Positions 8,513 through 17,173 of a stretch of 45,386 bases of DNA are shown one piece after another; the first letter of the stretch is position 1, and the number at the start of each line of letters is the position of its first letter. The stretch is taken from the NCBI RefSeq assembly GCF_012985205.1, contig NZ_JABEKS010000005.1, forward strand, positions 1 through 45,386. Reading direction: 5' to 3'. This stretch comes from Planctomonas sp. JC2975. GTDB lineage: Bacteria; Actinomycetota; Actinomycetes; Actinomycetales; Microbacteriaceae. Below the pieces are notes generated by a model. That model did not search any database and was not told where the DNA came from. It saw only the letters and a program-made list of their open reading frames with translations. The position numbers and the translations under genes are program-made.

Positions 8513-8908
8513 GTGGCGAGCAGCGGATCGACAACACAGCAGCACACGGCGGTGGGCGAAGGGCTGGCACTCGGCGCCATCATGCTCGGCCTCATCGAAG
8601 TTAACGGCAGCAAGGGCACTCTCGAGCTCGACTTCCGTCGTGCTTGGCGGAACTGGGAGTACGCAGCCTTGTTCCCTGCCGTGAAAGCGGTCGGCGATCG
8701 CGATGACGTCATCCGGATACTGATTGACTCGCATGGACGCAGCGGACCAAGGGTGGCGCGCTGGGACGGATCATGGCCATTTGTTCCGGTCCTCCGTGTT
8801 GAGCAATGGACCGCCGACGAGGTCGCGGACAGCATCGACAAACGCGTGCCAGCGCACGCATGGGCAGACCTGGTTCGGGCATGGCTATCGCTGCCCAGTG
8901 AAGAGTAG
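8513..8908 (+). CDS. Hypothetical protein
   Basis: A 131-residue protein, GTG start at 8513. It has a hydrophobic patch (LALGAIMLGLIEV) and a C-terminal mixed region (RNWEYAALFPAVKAVGDRDDVIRILID, VRAWLSLPSEE). Codon use is normal for the window. No family recognised. It is transcribed toward the restriction-modification pair. Confidence 0.55.
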   Translation: MASSGSTTQQHTAVGEGLALGAIMLGLIEVNGSKGTLELDFRRAWRNWEYAALFPAVKAVGDRDDVIRILIDSHGRSGPRVARWDGSWPFVPVLRVEQWTADEVADSIDKRVPAHAWADLVRAWLSLPSEE

Positions 8909-9067
8909 GGCGCGACGACTCGGACGTCTATCACGAGCCCACTTCGGGACGGCTTACGGTCGGCTTCATGGCGGCGGGCAAAACTGTCGACCGACCGACA
9001 GCGTGTCGGACGACGATCGCGGCGGGCCGTGTACGCCCGTGTGGGCGGCTCGCGACACAATTGCCTT

Positions 9068-10723
9068 GTGACCCTCTCCCCGCTGCACCCCGCGGATACT
9101 TCTGACGTCCGCAAAGCACGCGGAGCGTTCTTCACACCGCCAGCGATAGTCAACTTCATAACCGATTGGGCACTGCGAGAGCCGAACGACAGTGTGCTGG
9201 AACCGTCCGCTGGCGATGCCGAATTCCTCGTTGCCGCCACCCAGCGACTGCAGACCCTCGGGCATGCCGGGCCTGTCGTGCATGGCGTCGAGATCCACGA
9301 CCATAGCGCCAAAGTCGGCCGCCGCCGCGTGCGTGAGGCCGGGGGCCGCGCGCAGATCCGCGTCAGCGACTTCTTCCTTGTCGACCCGAAGCCGCGCTAC
9401 ACCGCAGCGATCGGCAACCCGCCCTATATCCGCTACCAGGACTGGACCGGACCTGCCCGCACCCGCAGCCGTGAGGCCGCGCTGCGCGCCGGCGTCGCAC
9501 TGACTGGCCTCGCCTCCAGCTGGGCAGCATTCGTCGTCCACACCGCCCTCTTCTTGAAGAACGGCGGCCGAATGGGTCTCGTCCTGCCGGCGGAACTGCT
9601 GTCCGTTAACTACGCGGCACCCGTGCGCCGCTTCCTCTTCGACAGCTTCGCCCGACTGGAGCTGGTGCTGTTCGATGAGCAGGTCTTCCCTGAAGCCGAG
9701 GCCGACGTTGTACTGCTGCTCGCGGACGGCTATAAGCAAGGGTCCGCAGCCCACGCCACCATCCACACCGCACGCAACGCCGAAAGCCTGCGCAGCTTGG
9801 GCGACGGGCTGCAGTGGTCCCCAATCGACCCTGCCGGCAAGTGGACCGGGGCCGGACTGGTTGGCGAGAGTGCTCTCTCGGCCGCCGCCTCCTTGGTCGA
9901 CGCCGGACTGTTCACCACGCTTCAGAGCTGGGGCGAGACGACGCTGGGGATCGTCACCGGCAATAACCGATACTTCGCCCTCTCCCCCGAGCGTGTGGCC
10001 GAGCTGAAGCTCCAACGCGGCGAGCTGCTGCGTCTGTCCCCGCCGGGAAGCTCTCACTTACGCGGCCTGGTGCTCTCCGACGACATGCTCACCCGGCTCG
10101 GTCGCAAGGGCCGGGAGACCTGGCTGTTTTACCCAAACGAGAAACTGTCGGAACCCGCTCGCGCCTACGTTGAGGCCGGGCATACCGCCGGGGTTGACCA
10201 GGCGTACAAGTGCCGTGTGCGGAAAACCTGGTACCGGGTGCCGCTCGTCCCACCGGCTGACCTGCTACTGACGTGCATGAATGCCGACACCCCGCGTCTG
10301 ACGACGAACCTCGCCGGCGCGCACCATCTGAACTCGATCCACGGCGTCTACCTCAGTGACGAGCTGCGCGATCTTGGCCGCGAGCTGCTGCCGCTGGCGT
10401 CGCTGAACTCGGCCACCCTGCTCAGCGCCGAGCTCGTCGGCCGCGCATACGGCGGCGGCATCCTGAAACTGGAACCACGTGAAGCCGACCGGTGGGCCAT
10501 GCCCGCTCCGCAGCTTGTGCGCGATCGCGCCGAGCAGCTGCGTGGCATCCGTGGCAAGGTGGCCCGCTTGCTGCAGGCTGGCAAGCTTGCCCAGGCAGTA
10601 GCAATCGTCGACCAGACCCTGCTGGTCGACGTCGGCCACCTGAGCCCCGCACAGTTGGAGGCGGTGAGCGACGCCCACGCCGCGCTGACCCGTCGCCGCT
10701 CGGTCAGGAGCAAGAGTGTCTGA
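9068..10723 (+). CDS. Type II adenine-N6 DNA methyltransferase
   Basis: A 551-residue methylase of the Eco57I-like gamma class. It protects host DNA by methylating adenine in its recognition site. Visible motifs: RGAFFTPPAIVNFITDWAL (motif X region), VLEPSAGDAEFL (SAM-binding motif I), and AIGNPPYIRYQDW (catalytic NPPY, motif IV); the C-terminal half would be the target-recognition region. GTG at 9068 chosen; there is no Shine-Dalgarno, but CACAAT lies 7 bp upstream, so the transcript may be leaderless (a longer GTG start at 9029 is possible). It overlaps the endonuclease gene by 8 bp. Size and arrangement resemble the SalI/XamI group; specificity cannot be told. Confidence 0.9.
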   Translation: MTLSPLHPADTSDVRKARGAFFTPPAIVNFITDWALREPNDSVLEPSAGDAEFLVAATQRLQTLGHAGPVVHGVEIHDHSAKVGRRRVREAGGRAQIRVSDFFLVDPKPRYTAAIGNPPYIRYQDWTGPARTRSREAALRAGVALTGLASSWAAFVVHTALFLKNGGRMGLVLPAELLSVNYAAPVRRFLFDSFARLELVLFDEQVFPEAEADVVLLLADGYKQGSAAHATIHTARNAESLRSLGDGLQWSPIDPAGKWTGAGLVGESALSAAASLVDAGLFTTLQSWGETTLGIVTGNNRYFALSPERVAELKLQRGELLRLSPPGSSHLRGLVLSDDMLTRLGRKGRETWLFYPNEKLSEPARAYVEAGHTAGVDQAYKCRVRKTWYRVPLVPPADLLLTCMNADTPRLTTNLAGAHHLNSIHGVYLSDELRDLGRELLPLASLNSATLLSAELVGRAYGGGILKLEPREADRWAMPAPQLVRDRAEQLRGIRGKVARLLQAGKLAQAVAIVDQTLLVDVGHLSPAQLEAVSDAHAALTRRRSVRSKSV

Positions 10724-11738
10724 GCCGAGCATGAAACAGCGCGGCTGGGTTCTCTTCGACCGCATCGTGTCCGACGCCGCGCCTGACGGCGTCCACGGCA
10801 ATCCCTGGCGCGGCCAGGCCGGCGCGTTGCGCTACGAGCCGGACACCAAAACGCTCGAGCGGCTGCTGGGCGTGCCCCTCCTGCTCGATGCGAACACGCA
10901 GTCCGGTGTCCCGGCCCTCGCATTGGACGTCTGGCTGAGCTACGAGTTGCGCCGCGCCGGATTCACCGATAGCGAGACCTGGCCGAGGGCAAAGCACCCG
11001 CGTATCCTCCCGGCCGCGGCCGCCGACCTGGTGGCGGGCCTCCCCCGCCAGTTGCGCGAGCGCGTCCAGGCCGAAATCGACCGTCGACCATCGATCACCG
11101 GCGTTACCGGCGCCAGCGCGAGCATTCTCGGCAAGAACTACTTCAAGCAGGTGGACGTCATCATCACCGCCGACCGCACCGGACCCGAGCTGCTGATTTC
11201 CACCAAGCGCATGGATTCGTCCTACGGCAAGAACGCACCGAACCGTATCGAGGAATCATACGGGGACGCGAAAAACCTGCGCCTGCGACACCCGCTTGCA
11301 GCGCTCGGCTTCGTCTTCGGGCTGCGCAGCGACGTATTGCAGAAAGAACCAGACACCGCAGACTGGCTCATCGACCTGCTCGGCAAGCTTGGCCAGGAGG
11401 AAGACGCGTACCACGCAACCTGCCTCGTAATGATGGAGTACAGCGACAGCGAATCCATTACTGACACCGGCGAACCCGAAGACCGCGCAGCTGTGGCCGG
11501 CCTCACCGCCGGCCGCGAGTCCGTCGACGCAGACGAAGACGCGGCCGCAGAACTTCCCACCGAGCAGATCGAGCGCGACCTGACCGCGCTTCCTCGCGTA
11601 GCCGTACGCCACGACCTGGTGCCTGAGCAGTTGCAAGCCGGCCGGTTTCTGTCCACCATGGTCAACCGCGTCCTGGACACCACGCCCGTAACGCTCCACA
11701 AGGAAGCGCGGGCACGCCGCCGCCAACCCGGCAGCTGA
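10716..11738 (+). CDS. Probable type II restriction endonuclease
   Basis: A 340-residue protein translated from GTG at 10716 inside the end of the methylase gene (ATG at 10731 also possible). The core VDVIITADRTGPELLISTKR (about residues 142-161) fits the PD-(D/E)XK nuclease pattern: Asp, then Glu-x-x-x-Ser-x-Lys on the next strand. With the overlapping adenine methylase this makes a classic type II pair that would cut unmethylated incoming DNA. An acidic stretch near the C-terminus (DADEDAAAELPTE) is likely a linker. I cannot name the specificity. Confidence 0.82.
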   Translation: MSEPSMKQRGWVLFDRIVSDAAPDGVHGNPWRGQAGALRYEPDTKTLERLLGVPLLLDANTQSGVPALALDVWLSYELRRAGFTDSETWPRAKHPRILPAAAADLVAGLPRQLRERVQAEIDRRPSITGVTGASASILGKNYFKQVDVIITADRTGPELLISTKRMDSSYGKNAPNRIEESYGDAKNLRLRHPLAALGFVFGLRSDVLQKEPDTADWLIDLLGKLGQEEDAYHATCLVMMEYSDSESITDTGEPEDRAAVAGLTAGRESVDADEDAAAELPTEQIERDLTALPRVAVRHDLVPEQLQAGRFLSTMVNRVLDTTPVTLHKEARARRRQPGS

Positions 11739-11809
11739 GAGGGGTGGTCAATGCGGCCGATTGCAGCCGTGTGAAGCGACCAACACGCGAATGAGGAGAT
11801 CCGCCGGGC

Positions 11810-12934
11810 ATGAACGTCGCCGACATTGACTTTTCCTTGCAGTGGCCGCAGGAGCTGTTCTTGTGGGAGGCAAAGCGCATCGCCGCGATGCGCGCCAGCA
11901 GTTCGTTTACGAATATGGTGGTCTGCTTGTTCGCAGAAGCCTTCGTAGACGGCGACGTTGCCTCCAGTCTCGAACAACTCCGCCAAGCGCGCGGCACCTC
12001 ATGGTTCGAAGAGACCGGCGCTCACCTGGCCGACGCCGCTGAGGTGCTCGACGCGATCCTAAAACGTCCTACTCTGCTACACGGATACCAACCAGCAAGA
12101 TACTGGCTCGAGCGGCGAGGCCGAGTCACACCCGACAGTCACCAGAAGCCGCTCGAAAAGGCGTTCGCCGAGTTGATCGAAGAGATGCGAGAGGTCGACT
12201 ACTTCCCCAAGGTCTGGGCCAAAGGCTGCGTCGATGACGGTATCTCCTGGGGGCGATCCATCAGCGACGCCAGCGCCGACATCGGCAAAGCGATTCACGC
12301 CGATGTGCCATGGCCGCTAGGCAAAGATCCTGTCGGAGTCCCAACCGATGTGCTCTACGCGATCATCGAGTACTTCCACGATCAAGCTCAGCGACCCCGC
12401 ACTCGAAGCTTCCATTCCTACGGGGACTGCGGCTGGCACTACGACGCCCACAATAAGGAGTCCGGCGGCGTCGTCTACCGATGGCGAGTGAACGAACTGC
12501 TCGAGAGGTACAACGTCGACCTGCGGCTGGGGAGCAAGGGCTCAGAAAAGGGCCGTCTGATCCGACACGCCGGCTACAAGCTCGACGGACTGGCTGACGA
12601 ACTGAGCGAAGCGCCATCTGACAGCGATGGGCAGCTCGTCGCGGACGCGATTCAGCTTTACCGAGCTCGCGCCTCAACCACGACCCAGCGTCGTGCTGCC
12701 GTCACGCAACTCGCCAACTACTTGGAAAAACATCGGCAAGCCTTCAAGGCCAGCGAGTTCGCTAAGGGAGACGAGTCCGACCTCTTCAACATCTTCAACA
12801 ACTTCGCCATACGCCACGGAAATGGCGTCCAGAAGGGCGAGTATGGCGATGAATACCTCGACTGGATCTTCTGGACGACACTCTCGGCCATACAACTGCT
12901 CAAGAGCATCACCAGCCGCAAACCCAAACCGTGA
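11810..12934 (+). CDS. Hypothetical protein, HEPN/abortive-infection-like C-terminus
   Basis: A 374-residue soluble protein following the restriction-modification pair by 71 bp. The C-terminal region FNIFNNFAIRHGNGVQKGEY followed by DEYLDWIFWTTLSAIQLLKS resembles the C-terminal helices of abortive-infection and HEPN-like proteins (Arg-His motif in a helix, then a long amphipathic helix). The middle part is helical and Trp-rich. This resemblance is weak and by eye. GAGGAG sits about 12 bp before the ATG. By position it may belong to the same defence module. Confidence 0.6.
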   Translation: MNVADIDFSLQWPQELFLWEAKRIAAMRASSSFTNMVVCLFAEAFVDGDVASSLEQLRQARGTSWFEETGAHLADAAEVLDAILKRPTLLHGYQPARYWLERRGRVTPDSHQKPLEKAFAELIEEMREVDYFPKVWAKGCVDDGISWGRSISDASADIGKAIHADVPWPLGKDPVGVPTDVLYAIIEYFHDQAQRPRTRSFHSYGDCGWHYDAHNKESGGVVYRWRVNELLERYNVDLRLGSKGSEKGRLIRHAGYKLDGLADELSEAPSDSDGQLVADAIQLYRARASTTTQRRAAVTQLANYLEKHRQAFKASEFAKGDESDLFNIFNNFAIRHGNGVQKGEYGDEYLDWIFWTTLSAIQLLKSITSRKPKP

Positions 12935-12968
12935 CTTCTGCTTCAGGGCAGATACGACGGCCAGTTTG

Positions 12969-14039
12969 CTACTCACTGCCGCGGAGTCCCGACGCAGCCG
13001 CGAGAACGTCGACGTGCTGGTGGTTGCAGGTGTCGTCGAACTGGGTGAAGTTCACCAGATTGATCGGGTCACCAGCGGCGGCACGGCATTCGGATTGACC
13101 AGCGCCGGATCCGGCGGGCATCACGGCGTCGAGCAGCGACAGCAGCCGGATCGACTCACCATCTGATCCGGTGAGCTCGTGGCCGTCGAGCATGTAAAAG
13201 TCGACGGCGTGCCCGCCCCCTGACGCGTAGTGTGCCGACTCGGTGCCGGCTCCTTCGATTTGACCTGTGCACTTGCGGTTGATGTCGGAGATGCCGACCG
13301 TCTGGAAATTCCGCACGGCCAGCACCATGACTTGCAGGATGCGAGTGTCGATGCCGCAGTCCGGCACGCTCTTGCCCTGCGCGATCCACCGGATCTCTTT
13401 GATGTGGTCCGGCACGCTGCCAACGAGTCGGCCGGCGTCGGCGGCCTTGACGAGTTCCTGTGCGAGCGGCACCTGGTCGCCGCTGACGGCGCATCCGGGG
13501 TCGCCGCCGCCGTTGCTCGACAGTGCTTGGATGACCTGGGCGGCCACCGCGTAGTACTTCGCGTAGTAGTTCGGATCAGCGTTCCCCTGCACCGCGTGCG
13601 CGGCCGCGGTGGGCGTCATGGTCTCCCAACCGGGGACCTTCGCGAGGGCTTGGAAGAACAGCAGCGCCGACTTCGTGGCGTCCATCCGGTCTGCCAGGCT
13701 GCCCCAGTTGTTCCGCTGCTGGAACAGCCCTCGGGAGTCGGGGCCGGCCTGGTCGCCGTGGTCGAGGATCCGTAGCCCGGATTCGCCCATGGCCGTCATG
13801 ACGCCGATCGTCTGCGCTTGTGCGTCGAGGCCGAGCCCGGTAGCGGCGTTCATGATGGCGGCCGCGTTGGCGAGCTGGTCGCCGGAGTAGCCGGCGACGG
13901 GTTGACTGGTCGCCGCGGTGGCGGCATCGACGGTGGCGTTGCCGCACGCAGTGCTGGCCTGCGCGGCGGACATGAAGAAGGCGCCGCCGAACAGCACGCC
14001 GAGCGTGACCGTGATAGCGGTGACCGACTTCCAGCCCAC
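12969..14039 (-). CDS. VirB1-like cell-wall hydrolase of the transfer system
   Basis: A 356-residue exported or membrane-anchored protein. Signal anchor at residues about 5-25 (VTAITVTLGVLFGGAFFMSA). Residues about 55-130 are typical of muramidase-like enzymes of actinobacterial conjugation clusters: AAAIMNAATGLGLDAQ, IGVMTAMGESGL (Glu as the likely catalytic acid), GPDSRGLFQQR. The C-terminal part contains GGGHAVDFYML and a conserved-looking Cys pair. It would open the peptidoglycan for the transfer channel. GTG start 4 bp behind the ATPase stop, so the two are coupled. Confidence 0.8.
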   Translation of the reverse strand: MGWKSVTAITVTLGVLFGGAFFMSAAQASTACGNATVDAATAATSQPVAGYSGDQLANAAAIMNAATGLGLDAQAQTIGVMTAMGESGLRILDHGDQAGPDSRGLFQQRNNWGSLADRMDATKSALLFFQALAKVPGWETMTPTAAAHAVQGNADPNYYAKYYAVAAQVIQALSSNGGGDPGCAVSGDQVPLAQELVKAADAGRLVGSVPDHIKEIRWIAQGKSVPDCGIDTRILQVMVLAVRNFQTVGISDINRKCTGQIEGAGTESAHYASGGGHAVDFYMLDGHELTGSDGESIRLLSLLDAVMPAGSGAGQSECRAAAGDPINLVNFTQFDDTCNHQHVDVLAAASGLRGSE

Positions 14040-14042
14040 CTG

Positions 14043-15518
14043 TTATGCGCCCTTCGCCAGAGTGCCGGCCGCGGCTTCCATTCCCTCGTCGGTGTTGGTG
14101 AGCGCAGTCTCCCAGTCGGAGCGGATGTGCCGAACCAGCGTTTCCACGTGGCTGCCGTACTTGAAGTAGTGGTGCCCGTCGCTGAGCTGGGTGATGTCGT
14201 GTGCCCGTTCGGGTGCGAAGTTGAAGGTGCGTTGGCACCATGCGGCGTCCGCTTCCCTGGACTGGCGGTAGACGTAGACGGTCTGCGCTTCTTGCACCAT
14301 GGCCATGCCGGGCGATCCCTCGGGAATGTCGGTGCCCTTGTGGAACACGAACACGTTCGAGAGGCCGAGACCACGGGAGAGTTTCTGGTTTGCGCGGGCC
14401 AGCGAGGCGGATGGGCCGGCTGCGATGTGCCAGCCTTCCTCGTACACACAGGTGGTGTGCCAGCCTCGGTCGTAGCGCAGTCGGCCGAGCAGCCACATGT
14501 GCCCGATGGCCATGACGATCGGCACGGCCGGGCCGTCGTCGGGCAGCTGCGAGATATCCCAACTGGTGAGCTTGTGCGCCAGGTCGACCGACTTGGAGGT
14601 CTCGCCGTCGAGAAGGCCGGCGTAGTCGTCCAGGAGCGTGTTCAGAGTGAACTGAACGGAGAGGCCGGCCTGGTGCAGTTTGTCGCGTGCTTGCACCGAG
14701 TGGGCGGCATAGTCGCTGTCGTTCGCGGTCGATGCGAGCGCGGGCAGCACGTCGGCCAGGGTCGCGTCGCGGCCGTCGTCGAACCGGGCAAGTGTGGAGC
14801 GCAGCGCCGAGCGCAGCGCTTCCTCTTCCCACTCGTCCAGTGGGGTGTCGTTCCGGGCGAGCCTGGTGACGACTTTGAGGAGTCGCAGCTGGCCGGCCGC
14901 GCCGGTGCCGTGGCTGATCATCTTGTCCAGCAGGTTCAGCCTGGTGCCGGTGCCGTCGTCGGTGAACTTGATCGGCTCGGCACCGAAGGCTCGCGCCAGC
15001 TCCGAGTACTCGCCTTCGCCGGCCCGGTCCTTCTTGTCGAACACGGTGGCGCGCCGTTTGGCCATGATGAGAGGACGAGCCACGAGTGCGGTCTTGGTGA
15101 AGCTCGATTTTCCCGACCCAACATCGCCCATGACGATGACGTTGGGGCTGGAAATCAGGCGTGGCTGGGAGTTGTACGCGGTGACTGAGTCGTGCGCGAT
15201 CGAGGTTTTGGACAGCTCGTCCCGGCCAGTCACGATGCCGCTGGTGCCGGTGGGTGCACCGATCACGGCTGAGTTGAGAATCTCGGCCTGCCGTGTCGAC
15301 GTCGGCGCACCGCGCAGAGACGGGGCATAGAAGCCGCGGCCTGCCTTCCCTTCTCGGGGACGCATTCTCGAGCCCGGTACATTCCACGGCACCAGCTCGT
15401 CCTTGCCCTGGGTGCGGCCGCGGTCGTCGACGGCTACCTCTTCCGGTGGCGCGAACTTCCGCAGCACGGGCAACGCCCACATGCCGGTGCGACCGCCCTC
15501 TGCCTTGTGCTCGCTCAC
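14043..15518 (-). CDS. VirB4-type ATPase of type IV secretion
   Basis: A 491-residue cytoplasmic ATPase. Walker A is GDVGSGKSS (about residue 117); a Walker B-like strand is TTCVYEEGWHIAAG (about residue 360), followed by a region typical of HerA/VirB4 (ARANQKLSRGLGLSNVFVFHK, VQEAQTVYVYRQ). It energises the assembly of the conjugation channel. GTG start at 15518 overlaps the previous stop by 4 bp (GTGA), with AAGGAGG 4 bp upstream. In actinobacterial clusters it acts beside the SCO6880-type protein, as here. Confidence 0.88.
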   Translation of the reverse strand: MSEHKAEGGRTGMWALPVLRKFAPPEEVAVDDRGRTQGKDELVPWNVPGSRMRPREGKAGRGFYAPSLRGAPTSTRQAEILNSAVIGAPTGTSGIVTGRDELSKTSIAHDSVTAYNSQPRLISSPNVIVMGDVGSGKSSFTKTALVARPLIMAKRRATVFDKKDRAGEGEYSELARAFGAEPIKFTDDGTGTRLNLLDKMISHGTGAAGQLRLLKVVTRLARNDTPLDEWEEEALRSALRSTLARFDDGRDATLADVLPALASTANDSDYAAHSVQARDKLHQAGLSVQFTLNTLLDDYAGLLDGETSKSVDLAHKLTSWDISQLPDDGPAVPIVMAIGHMWLLGRLRYDRGWHTTCVYEEGWHIAAGPSASLARANQKLSRGLGLSNVFVFHKGTDIPEGSPGMAMVQEAQTVYVYRQSREADAAWCQRTFNFAPERAHDITQLSDGHHYFKYGSHVETLVRHIRSDWETALTNTDEGMEAAAGTLAKGA

Positions 15519-17173
15519 AGCGCCTCCTTGTTCGATTTGCCGGCCAGCTTCCGGTACACGCGGTTCGTGACGCTGGGCCTCTCTGTCGCGATGCCGCGAC
15601 CGATCGGCCACGTAGTGCCGGATGCCGCCGACTGGTAGCTGTCCTGCCAATCCAGCTGCTCGATGCCGAGCCCGTTCTCGCACACCTCTTCCAGCAGCCG
15701 CGACGCCCTCTGTAAGGCGTCCCTGCTGGTCTCAGTGATCGTCACGTACCCGATCCACGTATCGCCGTGGTGGCGCGAACCGTAATCCAGATCGGCTTTG
15801 CGCAGCTGCGCAGCTGTCTTGTTCGCCTGCGTCTCATCGTTCGCGAGCCGGCCAGCCTCGATGTCGCCCATCTGCGCCGCGGTGTCACGCACGAGGTCGC
15901 GCCGTGCCGCAGCTCGCGCTTCTCCTGCGGGGATCAGCTGATGATGGAAAGTGACCGTGCGTAGGAACCGCAGATCGGCGCCGATCAGGAGGTCCAGCAG
16001 CCACAGCTGCGAACGGTCCCCGACCGCCAGGTGCTCCGCCTTGATCGCCGCGGTACGGTGCCACCACTCCACAGGTGCCCCTGTTGCCGGATTGTGCGTC
16101 GTCACGACGTGAGCGGAGAACTCGTCGTGCGAGGCGACACCGATGCGCGTTGGGTCGTCGACCGGCTGGTCAAGCGGGAAGAACGGATCTTGCTGGTGGC
16201 GGATGTGCGCCGCCGTCTGTCTCGCGGTGAGCACGGCAACGTCACCCAACCGTGCAGCGCGCAGACCACGCTCGGCTGAGTCGATTTCTCGGCTCATCAG
16301 TGCCCGCCACCCATCGCGACCATGACCGTAGCTACTGGCGGCATCGAGGAACGCGGCGTCGATCGGCCAGCACGCCGTGACCGTGTGTCGCTGCACCATG
16401 GAGTCTTTCCCAGTGATCCGCAGTACCTCGCTGTACGAGAGCACGGCCGGGTGGTCCTTAGGAATCTCCGGATCGAGGCTGACCTGCGCCCACGCTTCGT
16501 TGAACGCCGTATCAGGCGGCAGGACACGGGTAGTGATCTGAACGCGGCGCAGCAGACTAGACGGTGCTGCTTTCGATGCCAGGAACTCCCCCAGCGCGAT
16601 CGCTGCTCGGCGGGCTACCGCGTTCGGTTCAGCTCCGCGCAGCTGCCCGGTCACGGTGAAACTCACCGACAGGTAGGCCGGCTCTCCGAACGGTGAATGC
16701 CAGGAGATGCCCGGTTCGCGGCGCCCCATCTGCAACCAGCCCATGCCGTCCGCCCCGTCCGGCATGGTGCGCATCGCCGCGAGCTCACGGCTCGCCGCCC
16801 ACCGATCATGCTTGCTGATCGCCTTGTCCTGCACGCTCTGCGAGAGCTGATCCCACCTAGCTACGTCGAACGGCTCGTATCGGTCGAGACCGGCCTTGCC
16901 GCGGTGCACCCATCGGGACCGCTTCGTGCGGCGTTCGAGGATCGACCCGCGGTGTGTGCGCGCCGTGACAATGAACACCACGATCGCGGCGACCACAGCA
17001 GTGACGACGGCCGGTGCGCCGAAGAACGGTGTGCCGACCATAAGGACGAGCCCACACAGCACCAAGAGAATGTTTCGGGGTCCGTTCTTCCCTCCGCCGA
17101 AGAACGAACGGTGCCCCGCCTCGCCGCCGAGCTTCCGCTCGACCAGTGATGCCTGTTCGGTCTCGCTCATCAC
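15515..17173 (-). CDS. SCO6880-family type IV secretion protein
   Basis: A 552-residue protein with a hydrophobic pair near the N-terminus (NILLVLCGLVLMVGTPFFG and AVVTAVVAAIVVFIVTA, about residues 34-70) followed by a large soluble domain (LSVSFTVTGQLRGAEPNAVA, LWLLDLLIGADLRFLRTVTF). This matches the SCO6880 family, a PrgI/VirB3-plus-VirB4-N-like component found in Streptomyces and related transfer clusters. It overlaps the upstream gene by 4 bp and the downstream ATPase by 4 bp: a tight operon. Confidence 0.88.
   Translation of the reverse strand: MMSETEQASLVERKLGGEAGHRSFFGGGKNGPRNILLVLCGLVLMVGTPFFGAPAVVTAVVAAIVVFIVTARTHRGSILERRTKRSRWVHRGKAGLDRYEPFDVARWDQLSQSVQDKAISKHDRWAASRELAAMRTMPDGADGMGWLQMGRREPGISWHSPFGEPAYLSVSFTVTGQLRGAEPNAVARRAAIALGEFLASKAAPSSLLRRVQITTRVLPPDTAFNEAWAQVSLDPEIPKDHPAVLSYSEVLRITGKDSMVQRHTVTACWPIDAAFLDAASSYGHGRDGWRALMSREIDSAERGLRAARLGDVAVLTARQTAAHIRHQQDPFFPLDQPVDDPTRIGVASHDEFSAHVVTTHNPATGAPVEWWHRTAAIKAEHLAVGDRSQLWLLDLLIGADLRFLRTVTFHHQLIPAGEARAAARRDLVRDTAAQMGDIEAGRLANDETQANKTAAQLRKADLDYGSRHHGDTWIGYVTITETSRDALQRASRLLEEVCENGLGIEQLDWQDSYQSAASGTTWPIGRGIATERPSVTNRVYRKLAGKSNKEAL

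Noticed and set aside
7669-9312. A single 547-codon gene on the minus strand
   Set aside because: A strong ribosome site and a sensible start occur at 8376; the part beyond overlaps plus-strand genes and has poor composition.
8966-10057. 363-codon minus-strand frame opposite the methyltransferase
   Set aside because: Mirror frame of a gene with clear SAM and NPPY motifs; the mirror shows no motif and an odd Gly/Gln-rich composition.
13576-15480. 634-codon minus-strand frame across the VirB4-type and VirB1-like genes
   Set aside because: Shares strand but is out of frame with both recognised proteins; composition is Arg/His/Gln-rich and without structure.
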